From positions 1-58,169 of the forward strand of contig CAJWQG010000020.1 of assembly GCA_913045175.1 (NCBI GenBank): a DNA stretch of 58,169 bases. Reading direction: 5' to 3'. The DNA is from an uncultured Gammaproteobacteria bacterium. Its GTDB lineage: Bacteria > Pseudomonadota > Gammaproteobacteria > Pseudomonadales > Azotimanducaceae. Shown in pieces: positions 1-8,987 of this stretch (positions within the stretch are counted from its first letter, which is position 1; the number at the start of each line of letters is the position of its first letter). The notes beneath the pieces were generated by a model. The model saw only the letters and a list, made by a program, of their open reading frames with translations. It was not told the DNA's origin and did not search any database. Position numbers and translations under genes: made by a program.

Positions 1-276
1 GAGCTTACTATGGGGAAACGCACCCTGAAGGCAGGCTCTACGGTCTTCGTGCCCAATCAAATGCCATACAAATTTGTAGCAGGACCTGACGGCGTGGAAG
101 TCGTTGAGTTCAGATCCGGTGGTCGTATACCCGGAAAGCCTGGCATGAGAATCGAAGAAATATCGCTCGATGCAGTTCAAAAGCTTATTGACAATTACAA
201 AGCCAACGCGCATCTGTGGAAGGCTCCGCCTACCTTTAGTGACACCGGTCACATCAAGCCTCACCTGGAGAGCTAA
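1..276 (+). CDS. cupin-like protein, C-terminal part (cut by window edge)
   Basis: The reading frame is open back to base 1, so the gene begins outside the window; the in-frame ATG at 10 is probably internal. The visible part resembles the last strands of a small beta-barrel: a segment of the type LKAGSTVFVPNQMPYKF, common in cupins just before the final strands, then a helical tail of about 40 residues. It ends eight bases before the next gene, so the two are probably co-transcribed. The metal-binding His residues would lie upstream and cannot be checked. Cupin is an inference from the strand pattern; substrate unknown. Confidence 0.55.
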   Translation, partial: ELTMGKRTLKAGSTVFVPNQMPYKFVAGPDGVEVVEFRSGGRIPGKPGMRIEEISLDAVQKLIDNYKANAHLWKAPPTFSDTGHIKPHLES

Positions 277-284
277 TCTCGCAA

Positions 285-3032
285 TTGTTCACCCTCCCCC
301 TTGCCGTTTCAGATGCAGACCTGAATCTCATCGGCGGCAAGGGAATGAGTCTTGCCAGTTTATCCGCTGCTGGCTTTCCCGTTCCCGATGGGTTTCACGT
401 CAATGCCGATGCCTATCGGGCATACATCGAGACACACAATCTTCACGACCAGTTGATGCAACTGGCTAAACCCGCGCTCGTGGATAAGCGAGTATCCTTT
501 GAAGCCGCTTCCAGTGATATCCAGACGCTCTTCTCGAATCACGACATGCCCGGAAACATCAAAGAATCGATTATCTCCGCGTACCAGTCTCTCGAAGGCA
601 ATGGCGCAGTAGCGGTGCGATCTTCAGCCAATGCCGAAGACCTGCCGGATATGTCATTTGCCGGTCAGCAGGACACCTACCTCAACGTACAGGGCATCGA
701 TGCGGTCATCGCCGCAGTACAAAACTGTTGGGCATCATTGTGGACAGCTCGGGCGCTCAGCTATCGCCATGAAATGAGTATCGACAATGATCTCGTAGCA
801 ATGTCCGTGGTTGTCCAACGCATGGTGGATGCCGAGGCTGCTGGCGTACTGTTCACCGTGAACGCCATAACAGGTGAACGCACCGAGATGGTGATCAACG
901 CAAGTTTCGGATTGGGAGAAGCGGTTGTTAGTGGTCAGGTCACCCCTGACAGTTTCACGCTTGCCCGGGAAGATCTGCAGGTCCGGGAGTCAGCCATTGG
1001 CGCCAAGGAGCAGATGATCGTTGCTGATGAGGATGGCACAACGCTGAAAGCCATTGATGAACAGGCACGGGATTCGGCTTCTCTGTCTACTGCGCAATTG
1101 AAGACACTTGCTGAACTGGCGCTGCGTGTGGAAGCACACTGGGATGGTGTGCCACAAGACATCGAGTGGGCGGTTGCTGGTGAAAAATGCTGGCTACTAC
1201 AGTCGAGGCCAATTACCCACCTCCCTCCATCTCCTATTGAAGCAAACTGGGAGCCACCCTTCCCGGGGGTGAAACTGATACGCCGCGGCTGGGTAGAGCA
1301 TTTGCTGGGCCCCCTGTCGCCGTTATTCGAAACCATGTACGTGCAACTTGCGCTGGAGGACGCCTTTCGTAAGCGAGAAGAAGGCCCCCGTAAGGGAGGC
1401 GGAAAAGAAATGCCGGTTCCACGACATCTCACGGTCAACGGATGGGTTTACGTCCGCCGGGGACCATCGAAAGTGCCTGACCCCCGGCATCGCCTGACAA
1501 AAATGTTGCGCAATACATGGTTCACACTGGATCTTCTTGTGGGTTTCAAGTTCGCCTGGCTGCCGCTATGGCGATACAAGGGACTGCCCATGTATCTGTC
1601 ACGAATTCGTCGCTGGAAAAAAGTCAATTTGGAGACAGCATCGGCTGAGAAGCTGTACCTCGGTATGCGCGCTCTGGCGAATGCCGATGCAGAGTACTGG
1701 GTGTACGCCAACAAATTACAGGGCTTGTCCAAGATAGCAAATGCCAGTTTGACCGAGTTTCTCTCGGACCATGCGGCCGATGCAGGATTTCTCCGGGGGG
1801 AAAGTGGCGCGCTGGGTTCACAGTCCACTGATATGCTGTCCGGTTATCCGTCGAAAAGTAATGATGCCCTCGTCGAACTGGCGCAAATTGCAGAGTCCAT
1901 TCGTGAAGACGATGAACTCAGCACCCTCGTGCTAACAACACCGGCCAAGCGTCTTATGGGAACCCTGGAACACAATGCGAAGGACACGGCACGTGCCATT
2001 GCAGATTATCTGGACAGGTATGGACAACAGACATTCACGCAGGACTTTGTTGAACCAACCCTGCGCGAAGCACCTGTCGCGATGTTATCCAATCTGCAAT
2101 TCATGGTTGCGGGCGTTGGCAACGTCGATCCAGTGGGGTCCCAGGCGCGGGCCCAGCAACGCCGTGAAGAAATCGCCGCGAAGGCGCTGGCCTATTTCGA
2201 TGAACCAATACGCAGTCAGTTTAAGAAGCGCTATGGAAAAGCCTCGAAGGACTCGCGATACCGTGAAGATGCCATGTTTTACATGGGTGCGGCCTGGGCG
2301 GCATTTCGACCAATAGCCCTGGAACTGGGCCACCGCCTTGTTGAGGTTGGCACGCTATCCACTGCCGACGATATTTTCTACCTGACCAATGATGAATTAT
2401 TACTAGCGATCGAACCGTTGCTGGTGCCTGAGCCACCCGGGCCGTTTGCGCTGTGGGGAATGCGGATAATGTTGAGCGCACTGTTTGGCGCGCAAGCGGC
2501 GGAGAAGTTTGGCCGTGAAAACGAGGATCAGGAGCAGGATCAATCCATCCCCGGCCTGAAGGAGAAAGCCCAGGAGCAACGACAGTTACGGGAAGCCCGG
2601 AAACGCACGCACCCCCCCGGGACGATCCCGGAATCCCTCATCAACGAACTCACGGATTTGATGACCCAGCACGCCAACGAGGATGAAAACGCAGACGTGA
2701 TCACCGGTTTTGCGACCAGCGCCGGCACCATTTCTGCCCCCGCCTCCGTGTTGTTTTCCCCCGAGGATTTTGACCGAATGATACCTGGTTCAATTCTGGT
2801 CTGTCCGTTCACCACACCCGCATGGACTCAGTTATTTGCTCAGGCGACTGGTCTGGTCACGGATATTGGCGGCGTCGGCGGGCATGGTTCCATCGTGGCG
2901 CGGGAATATGGCATCCCCGCCGTCATGGGAACCGGGGTTGGCACCAACCGCATCAGCCACGGACAGAAGATCACCGTCGATGGCGATGCCGGCACAGTGA
3001 CGCTACATGACGAGGCTTCTAATATTGGATAG
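285..3032 (+). CDS. PEP/pyruvate-binding phosphotransferase (pyruvate,water dikinase / rifampicin phosphotransferase-like)
   Basis: A 915-residue cytoplasmic enzyme with the architecture of PEP synthase and rifampicin phosphotransferase. The N-terminal ATP-grasp domain (about 1-330) shows IGGKGMSLASL and VRSSANAEDLPDMSFAGQQDT, the nucleotide-binding signatures. A long helical middle follows, and a C-terminal swivelling phosphohistidine domain (about 800-915) carries GGHGSIVAREYGIPAVMGT with the presumed phospho-accepting His867. Such enzymes split ATP into AMP and phosphate and pass the beta-phosphate through the His to a substrate. The family usually reads SHaaIVARE here, so GGHGSIVARE is a variant. 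Start is TTG at 285; there is no better in-frame start. It overlaps the downstream HAD gene by 26 bases. The acceptor, pyruvate or another small molecule, cannot be told from sequence. Confidence 0.8.
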   Translation: MFTLPLAVSDADLNLIGGKGMSLASLSAAGFPVPDGFHVNADAYRAYIETHNLHDQLMQLAKPALVDKRVSFEAASSDIQTLFSNHDMPGNIKESIISAYQSLEGNGAVAVRSSANAEDLPDMSFAGQQDTYLNVQGIDAVIAAVQNCWASLWTARALSYRHEMSIDNDLVAMSVVVQRMVDAEAAGVLFTVNAITGERTEMVINASFGLGEAVVSGQVTPDSFTLAREDLQVRESAIGAKEQMIVADEDGTTLKAIDEQARDSASLSTAQLKTLAELALRVEAHWDGVPQDIEWAVAGEKCWLLQSRPITHLPPSPIEANWEPPFPGVKLIRRGWVEHLLGPLSPLFETMYVQLALEDAFRKREEGPRKGGGKEMPVPRHLTVNGWVYVRRGPSKVPDPRHRLTKMLRNTWFTLDLLVGFKFAWLPLWRYKGLPMYLSRIRRWKKVNLETASAEKLYLGMRALANADAEYWVYANKLQGLSKIANASLTEFLSDHAADAGFLRGESGALGSQSTDMLSGYPSKSNDALVELAQIAESIREDDELSTLVLTTPAKRLMGTLEHNAKDTARAIADYLDRYGQQTFTQDFVEPTLREAPVAMLSNLQFMVAGVGNVDPVGSQARAQQRREEIAAKALAYFDEPIRSQFKKRYGKASKDSRYREDAMFYMGAAWAAFRPIALELGHRLVEVGTLSTADDIFYLTNDELLLAIEPLLVPEPPGPFALWGMRIMLSALFGAQAAEKFGRENEDQEQDQSIPGLKEKAQEQRQLREARKRTHPPGTIPESLINELTDLMTQHANEDENADVITGFATSAGTISAPASVLFSPEDFDRMIPGSILVCPFTTPAWTQLFAQATGLVTDIGGVGGHGSIVAREYGIPAVMGTGVGTNRISHGQKITVDGDAGTVTLHDEASNIG

Positions 3033-3663
3033 TCCCGCCGCGCTCATTTTCGATCTGGATGGCACCCTTCTCGACACAGAGCCTTTTTATACTGACGCCA
3101 CACAACGCGTGTTAGACCGCTTTGGTGTCACCTACACGCTGGAACTCAAACAGCAGACCATGGGCGGTGATTCGACGAAATCTGCACAGACAGTCATTGA
3201 CCATTTCGAATTACCGTTAACTCCTGAAGTCTATCTACAGGAACGCGAAACCCACTTGTTGCAAATGTTTCCCAAGGCACCAGAGATCCCTGGTGCTGCA
3301 GACTTTGTACGCAATAATGCGGGGAAGCTGCCGATAGGTTTGGCGACCAGTTCTGACAGGCACCACTATGAGACTAAGATGCAACACCGCGACTGGAATT
3401 TGTTTGATTCGATCATCTGTGGCGACGATGCCCAGTTAAAAAGGGGCAAACCCGAGCCGGATATTTTTCTGCTATGTGCGGCGAACCTTGGGGTGGCACC
3501 GGAAGACTGCCTGGTATTCGAGGATTCGCGCAACGGTATGCTTGCGGCAATAGCCGCCAGCATGAGAGTGATTGCCATCGATAGTCCATACGTAGAACCA
3601 GGCGCACTCAATGAAGCCGAGCTGGCGATCAGTCACTACAATGAGTTACCTGTTTGGTCGTGA
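3007..3663 (+). CDS. HAD-superfamily phosphatase / beta-phosphoglucomutase-like hydrolase
   Basis: A 218-residue HAD hydrolase with all four motifs. Motif I is FDLDGTLLDTE with nucleophile Asp16 and acid/base Asp18; motif II is the T/S of LATSSDR; motif III is the Lys of KRGKPEPDIF; motif IV is FEDSRNGMLAA. A helical cap follows motif I, as in beta-phosphoglucomutase and phosphoglycolate phosphatase relatives. It probably dephosphorylates, or moves phosphate on, a small sugar phosphate in the cytoplasm. Its ATG lies inside the end of the PEP-synthase-like gene, so translation is probably coupled, and both may act on the same phosphorylated metabolite. Substrate unresolved. Confidence 0.85.
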   Translation: MTRLLILDSPAALIFDLDGTLLDTEPFYTDATQRVLDRFGVTYTLELKQQTMGGDSTKSAQTVIDHFELPLTPEVYLQERETHLLQMFPKAPEIPGAADFVRNNAGKLPIGLATSSDRHHYETKMQHRDWNLFDSIICGDDAQLKRGKPEPDIFLLCAANLGVAPEDCLVFEDSRNGMLAAIAASMRVIAIDSPYVEPGALNEAELAISHYNELPVWS

Positions 3664-3690
3664 TCGGTCACGGCGGCGGGCATTGAAACT

Positions 3691-4518
3691 CTAGGAAGAT
3701 TCGTCCTCATAATCTTTCGAATGTAACGCGCGTTGGCGGGTTATGCTGAGCGCTTCCGCCATTGCCAGTTCTGATTCTCCCCAATCCTTGTGCGGGCGAG
3801 GTATTTCACCGAAATGGTGATGGTTGTCCTGACCTTTTACCAATATTGCGCGATCACCTGCTACCTTTGACTGTCTCACATCAGCGGCGCAGTAACGCAA
3901 CACCATACCGATACGCCGGTCTTCCGTATTATTCGGATCGGAGCCATGGATTACGCACACGTGATGCAGTGACATTTCGCCTGGTCTAAGGGGTGTCATT
4001 ACCGCTTCTGTTTCATCAATTGAAGTTCTTACCACCTGCCCGCGTGACAAAAGATTGTTTTCGCCAAAGGTATCGTCCTGTTCGAACAGAGGGCCACGAT
4101 GACTTCCGGGTATAAATTTCATGGGTCCCGCTTCGGGTCCGGCATCAGAAAGCGCAATCCATGCCGTTGCTATGCGATGGGGCTCCAGACCCCAGTATGT
4201 TGCGTCCTGATGATAGGACACAAACTCTGGTCCCGGTTCCTTGATGAACCAGTCCATGGACCAACACAGCACGTCAGGACCCAGCACATCGGAAACGGGA
4301 TCCACAATGCGAGTGTCATGCACCAGGTCCCAGGCCCATTGGGTGGTGACGGGAAGACCAAAGCGACTTTTCGACCTATGATCGAAAGGTTGCTCCTCGA
4401 TAGCTTCAAGCCTTTTTCTCAGTGTTGCTGCTTCTTCCTGGGAGAATAAAGAGAGGGGCGAAAGAAATCCCTGCTCGTGGAATGCTGAGATCTGTTCTTC
4501 GTTGAGATGGGTGCTCAT
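3691..4518 (-). CDS. phytanoyl-CoA dioxygenase family protein (PhyH paralogue 1)
   Basis: A 275-residue Fe(II)/2-oxoglutarate-dependent oxygenase of the PhyH family. The facial triad appears as His103-x-Asp105 (SYHQDATYWG) and a distal His near 191 (IHGSDPNN) followed by the 2-oxoglutarate-binding Arg. PGSHRG, typical of the family, lies between them. The start is ATG at 4518, giving MSTHLNEEQI; a longer open frame to 4635 would run into the divergent SDR gene and has no family similarity. About 115 bases separate it from that gene, room for a divergent promoter. Known members hydroxylate lipids, CoA esters or secondary metabolites; the substrate here is unknown. Confidence 0.85.
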   Translation of the reverse strand: MSTHLNEEQISAFHEQGFLSPLSLFSQEEAATLRKRLEAIEEQPFDHRSKSRFGLPVTTQWAWDLVHDTRIVDPVSDVLGPDVLCWSMDWFIKEPGPEFVSYHQDATYWGLEPHRIATAWIALSDAGPEAGPMKFIPGSHRGPLFEQDDTFGENNLLSRGQVVRTSIDETEAVMTPLRPGEMSLHHVCVIHGSDPNNTEDRRIGMVLRYCAADVRQSKVAGDRAILVKGQDNHHHFGEIPRPHKDWGESELAMAEALSITRQRALHSKDYEDESS

Positions 4519-4633
4519 GTAAAGAGTATGGCAATAAAGCGCAGTCTTTGGCACCCCAAAAGCGCTCCACGCTTCACTTCCACCGGCGGCGATAGTACTC
4601 TCCTTCGCAAAACAAATAGTAAGGAAAAGAATC

Positions 4634-5542
4634 ATGGGAAGTTACAAGGATAAGGTCGTTGTCGTCACGGGTGCCGGCGGCGGACTAGGCAAGGCACACG
4701 CCATCGAATTCGCCAAGCGTGGCGCCAAGGTCGTGGTTAACGATCTGGGCGGTGCGGGCGACGGCACCGGCAAGAGTAACATGGCAGACGTTGTTGTCGA
4801 GGAAATCCGCGCGATGGGTGGTGAAGCCATCGCTAACAAGGCATCTGTTTCGGACAAGGAAGGCGCCCGGTCAATCATCGATGACGCCGTGAATGCGTAT
4901 GGCACGATAGACGTACTCGTTAATAACGCAGGCATCCTGCGGGACAAGAGCTTCAAGAACATGGATATGAGCGACTGGGATGTGGTTCAAAATGTTCATC
5001 TGAACGGTACCGCGTATGTCACAAAAGCTGCCTGGAAGCTGATGTGGGAAAAAAGCTACGGACGAATCCTGTTTACGAGTTCGTCATCGGGAATCTTCGG
5101 CAATTTTGGCCAGGCAAACTATGGCGCGGCAAAGATGGGCATGCTTGGCTTCATGAATGTGCTGGCTATTGAGGGACTATCCAAGAACATACGCGTCAAC
5201 ACACTGGCACCGGCAGCGGAAACGCGACTGATCGGCACCATTCCCGGCGTTGAGGTCAATCCCGACAATCCGGACCCAATGCGCCACCCCAGGCTGGTTA
5301 GTCCCGCCGTTCTGCTACTTTGCGATGATGACGCGCCGACGAACAAAACCATTCACGCGGGCAACGGACAGTTCTACACCAGTGCAACATTTATCAACCA
5401 AGCGTTGCAGTTCGGTGCGGATGTTACCTACGAGGAATTGCTGCAGAAGAAAGAAGCGCTACTGGACATGAGTAACATCGAAGAAATGAACGGGCTTATC
5501 CGGTTGAAAATACGCGAGCAACAAGCCAATGACAACAATTGA
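4634..5542 (+). CDS. SDR-family (3R)-hydroxyacyl-CoA dehydrogenase-like oxidoreductase
   Basis: A 302-residue short-chain dehydrogenase. The Rossmann motif VTGAGGGLGKAHA starts near residue 11, NNAGILRD lies near 97, and the catalytic residues are Ser around 150, Tyr163 and Lys167 (NYGAAKMG). VVVNDLGGAGDGTGKS after the second strand is characteristic of the dehydrogenase domain of peroxisomal multifunctional enzyme type 2, so NAD-dependent oxidation of a 3-hydroxyacyl-CoA or related alcohol is the best guess. ATG at 4634 is preceded by an AAGGAA ribosome-binding site. The stop overlaps the ATG at 5529 of the hydrolase behind it, so the two form a coupled pair. Confidence 0.85.
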   Translation: MGSYKDKVVVVTGAGGGLGKAHAIEFAKRGAKVVVNDLGGAGDGTGKSNMADVVVEEIRAMGGEAIANKASVSDKEGARSIIDDAVNAYGTIDVLVNNAGILRDKSFKNMDMSDWDVVQNVHLNGTAYVTKAAWKLMWEKSYGRILFTSSSSGIFGNFGQANYGAAKMGMLGFMNVLAIEGLSKNIRVNTLAPAAETRLIGTIPGVEVNPDNPDPMRHPRLVSPAVLLLCDDDAPTNKTIHAGNGQFYTSATFINQALQFGADVTYEELLQKKEALLDMSNIEEMNGLIRLKIREQQANDNN

Positions 5543-6403
5543 GGTTAACGGAGGCACGATTGCCTACGAATTATTTGCTCCGGCCCTCTATTCGCCTGGA
5601 ATGCTGGTGGTCGTGAGGCCGGCGTAGGTAAGCAAGGGCCGCTTGGGAAACACCTCGCCGCGCACTATTCCGTTCTTCTCTGGGACAGACGTAACAGCGC
5701 TGGTGCCTCCGATATCTATCTGTCGGAGGTGGAAAACCCGATGGAGGCCGATGCAAATGATCTACACGCGATTATCGAGCAACTGGGCCTCGGTACAGGC
5801 TGCATTGCCGGAGGATCGGCCGGCTGTGCGTTATCACTGCTGATGGCACATCGCTATCCGCAGAATGTCACCTCAATACTCGCCATGAAACCCGCTTCCA
5901 CGAACGAAGAGATCATGGGATTTCTCGCGGGGATCACCTGGAATAATCTTGCGGAAAAAGCTGAGATAGACAGCATGCAGGCTGTCCTTGATCTCTCCGA
6001 AGCTTCCTACGGTAAGATGAAGGATGGTTCCGCCGGGCAAGGCGAAAACACCACCGCGTGGATAGCGAGAAGTATAGAAGCGAACCCAATGAACCGGGAC
6101 CGCCTGCTGGCGATAAACCCGGGGAAGTTTGCCGCCATGTTGCGTCATTGGGGCCATAACACAAAGCATCGGGGATCAATGGGAGGCTTAACGGATGAAG
6201 AGATTCAATCCATTCAAGTGCCGGTATACATTCAGGCGGGCGACGACCTTATCCACCCCCGGGAAAGTGGCATCTGGCTGGAACAGCAACTGCCCAATGC
6301 GGAGATGTGCAACGTATCACAGGAGGGGCTGACCACCGCGGATGACTGGTGGGGAAAACTGCTTCCCGGGATCGACGACTTCCTTACACGAACGATCAGT
6401 TGA
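5529..6403 (+). pseudogene. alpha/beta hydrolase with an apparent one-base frameshift near 5585
   Basis: Two frames together give one alpha/beta hydrolase. From ATG 5529, overlapping the SDR stop, the frame reads MTTIEVNGGTIAYELFAP, a normal hydrolase N-terminus, but stops at 5625. From about 5582 the -1 frame reads FAWNAGGREAGVGKQG and then HLAAHYSVLLWDRRNSAGAS, the usual next strands, and stays open to 6403. The nucleophile elbow is GGSAG (serine hydrolase). Joining the frames needs one inserted base around 5578-5592. A caller working in one frame would start at GTG 5729 and lose about 65 residues of the core. Either the gene is decayed or a base is missing from the sequence. Convergent with the CoA-transferase gene, 17 bases away. 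Confidence 0.75.
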
Positions 6404-6420
6404 GCATCACCCCCCAGGGG

Positions 6421-8862
6421 CTAACTGATGGCACCGCTCGCGTAAGCCTCTGCAATCTCTTCGTCCGAAAGATTCATCACATCTGAGAGCACTTCGAAAC
6501 TGTGCTCCCCTACACAGGGTGCCGGGCCACGCGGTCCGTTATCGTAGTCTGATATCCGGTACTGATGTCCCGAGTATGGGATGTTGCCCATTTCCGAGTG
6601 ATCAAAGTAACGGTGAAACCCGCGGTGTTTGTATTGCTCATCCTGAAGCAGATCCCCGCTACTCTGCACTGCACCTGCGGGTATACCAGCAGACTGAAGT
6701 ATCGCCATCGCCTCGTACTTATCCAGTTCGCGACTCCAGGCTGTGATGGCCTCGTCAATATCATCATGCCGCTGCAGGCGTTCAGCATGAAAAGCATATG
6801 CAGGATCGTCAGCCCATTCGGTCTGACCGATGACTTTACAGAGTGATTGCCACTGCGCATCGGTATCGACACCAATCGCGCACCACGCCTCATCACCCGT
6901 ACATTGATAAACACCCTGTGGAGCGAAAAAACGATGCCGATTGCCCATTCTCGTGGCAGCGTAACCATTGACCTGCAGATCTAACAATTCAGGTGCCAGG
7001 AAATGCAGTGCGGTTTCCATCTGGGCGACGTCAATGTAACAGCCCTTGCCCGTACGTCGCCGATAGTCCAATGCCGCAGCAAGGAGAATCGGAATGAATC
7101 GCGGGGCGATAGTATCGGTATAGGCCATCCAGGGGCCTGCTGGAGGCAGATCAGGCCATCCAGTCACCTCATAAAACCCGGCGAGCGATGCAGCATGGTA
7201 TCCGAATCCTGCAAGGTTTGCGGCAGGACCGGTCTGGCCCATCAGGCAGGTGCTAATCATGATCAGGTTCGGATTCAATTTCTGTACCTCCTCGTAACCC
7301 AACCCCATGCGTGCGATGGCACCCGGTGCAAAGCTCTCTATCAGCACATCGCTGTCAGTGATCAATCTGCGCGCAAGGGCCATGCCGACCTCGGTCTTCA
7401 TATTGAGCGTCAGGCTGCGCTTTGACGTATTGAAATCGCCGTAGAACTGCGAGCGATTCCAACCGCTTTCGTTGTCCTTGAATGGGAGTCCGCCACGTAA
7501 TATATCCGGGCGTCCTTCCGACTCCACTCGGGTCACCGTTGCACCGTGATCAGCCAGGCACTTGGATGAGATTGGTCCGACACCTACCCAGGTAAAATCT
7601 GCAACGCTGATGCCTTCGAATGGCAAGACATCAGCGTGGTCTTCCACCGACGTACGCGTCCTCGCCTGCATCAGTTCCTGTCGAATCTCGATACCATGCT
7701 CATCAAGCGCCGGTGCACCGCACCGGATTGTCAGCTCAAAGGTATCGGGTTTAGCCCATAACCCAGGCGCTGCAGCTTCGGTGCCATCGGGCAGCAGCAG
7801 CCGCTGCCAGTAGTCACGCGCTTCGAGGTGAGATAGTGCAAGCAATTCACCCAGCGTGTTGACCGGCGCGAGTGTACAACCATGCTGGACGCCATATTCA
7901 AACAATTCATTCTTGCCATGCTTCGCGAAAAAACGTCGCAACAGATCAGCACCCACCCTGAGATGGCGCGGAGCCATCTCAGGGTGGAGCATTTCGGCAG
8001 CAAAGGCCTCCCAGTCCCGGTCACGCCAGGAGTCATCAACAAGGCCATCCTGGATCATCTCTTCCGTACAGGCTTCCAACACAGGTCTGTTCGGTATCGC
8101 GACAAGGTGCCCATCGGTCGTTGGGTAAACCAGTTCCAGCGTGCCCGCCCCCTGAATCACCCCCGAACCCACCCGCTCAAACTCAAAACCCTGGATCGGC
8201 TTGGCAAGCATGCCGTTCAACATGGTCCAGGTCATCACACATTGCGCGGAAAGATCCACGTACTGCGGTTTGCCACTGGTCTGCATGCGTCGATGTGCAA
8301 CCATTGACGCTGCGGCAGCTTCCGCGCCCGCATGCCGCCAAACCTGCGGCACACTGAGTCTGATTGGCGGCCTCTCTGGCTGACCCTGCAATGAAACCGG
8401 CCCGCCCATCGCAACAATAGTCAGGTCATTGCTCAGAAGGTCTGCATGAGGGCCATCATCACCAAAAGCAGTCAGGCGAACATGAACTATACGGTCGTTG
8501 ATCTTCTGAGCATCCTCAACATCAATGCCATAGGTTGAGCTCAGGTTGTGACCGGACTCGAATAGAAAGTCTGCCCTCTCAATCAGCTTTTCCAGTACTG
8601 CGACGTCATCGGCATCTGCGGGGTCAAGCACAATGGATCGTTTGTTTCGGTTGAAGGCAAGGAATTGCAGGCTGCGGAGGTCTTCCTTATCTGTATCAAT
8701 AAATGGCGGACAACGACGGGCATCACTGCCACGTGGTGTTTCCACCCGAATGACGTCCGCACCCAGATCCCCGAGCAACATAGGGCCAATTTCCCCCCTG
8801 TCATCGGTGAAATCCAGTATGAGATAGGGTTCAAGTAGTCTTGGTGTCATTCCTTCTGCCAA
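6421..8862 (-). CDS. CaiB/BaiF (family III) CoA-transferase, two fused domains
   Basis: An 813-residue protein made of two complete family III CoA-transferase domains, about 1-400 and 405-813; single-domain relatives have about 400 residues. Each half has the N-terminal strand-glycine pattern (LGDLGADVIRVETPRG; LADHGATVTRVESEGRPD) and an active-site Asp segment (QYVDLSAQ; CYIDVAQMETAL). The RSIVLDPADADD and RSLTLNMKTEVG segments are also family-typical. The reaction is CoA transfer between an acyl-CoA and a free carboxylate. A fused pair resembles heteromeric family III enzymes such as benzylsuccinyl-CoA transferase, but here in one chain. TTG at 8862 gives the longest form; ATG at 8850, right after AGAAGGA, is an alternative. 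It is divergent from the next CoA-transferase. Confidence 0.85.
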   Translation of the reverse strand: MAEGMTPRLLEPYLILDFTDDRGEIGPMLLGDLGADVIRVETPRGSDARRCPPFIDTDKEDLRSLQFLAFNRNKRSIVLDPADADDVAVLEKLIERADFLFESGHNLSSTYGIDVEDAQKINDRIVHVRLTAFGDDGPHADLLSNDLTIVAMGGPVSLQGQPERPPIRLSVPQVWRHAGAEAAAASMVAHRRMQTSGKPQYVDLSAQCVMTWTMLNGMLAKPIQGFEFERVGSGVIQGAGTLELVYPTTDGHLVAIPNRPVLEACTEEMIQDGLVDDSWRDRDWEAFAAEMLHPEMAPRHLRVGADLLRRFFAKHGKNELFEYGVQHGCTLAPVNTLGELLALSHLEARDYWQRLLLPDGTEAAAPGLWAKPDTFELTIRCGAPALDEHGIEIRQELMQARTRTSVEDHADVLPFEGISVADFTWVGVGPISSKCLADHGATVTRVESEGRPDILRGGLPFKDNESGWNRSQFYGDFNTSKRSLTLNMKTEVGMALARRLITDSDVLIESFAPGAIARMGLGYEEVQKLNPNLIMISTCLMGQTGPAANLAGFGYHAASLAGFYEVTGWPDLPPAGPWMAYTDTIAPRFIPILLAAALDYRRRTGKGCYIDVAQMETALHFLAPELLDLQVNGYAATRMGNRHRFFAPQGVYQCTGDEAWCAIGVDTDAQWQSLCKVIGQTEWADDPAYAFHAERLQRHDDIDEAITAWSRELDKYEAMAILQSAGIPAGAVQSSGDLLQDEQYKHRGFHRYFDHSEMGNIPYSGHQYRISDYDNGPRGPAPCVGEHSFEVLSDVMNLSDEEIAEAYASGAIS

Positions 8863-8987
8863 CCTTATTTTTGATATCGATTGTTAGCGTATGGATATCA
8901 CAGTTACTATGGTGAGTGGAAGTCAGTCGCATGTCTAACATATCGTTGATTACCATGCTTTTTTGTTATCGAAGGGAATGTAAATAG

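Noticed and set aside
6404-6420. Bidirectional terminator between convergent hydrolase and CoA-transferase
   Set aside because: Only a few complementary C/G bases and no U-tract; too weak to support.
8863-8987. Operator palindrome between the two CoA-transferase genes
   Set aside because: CGATTGTTAG and CTAACATATCG are only imperfect inverted copies, so this was not reported as a site.
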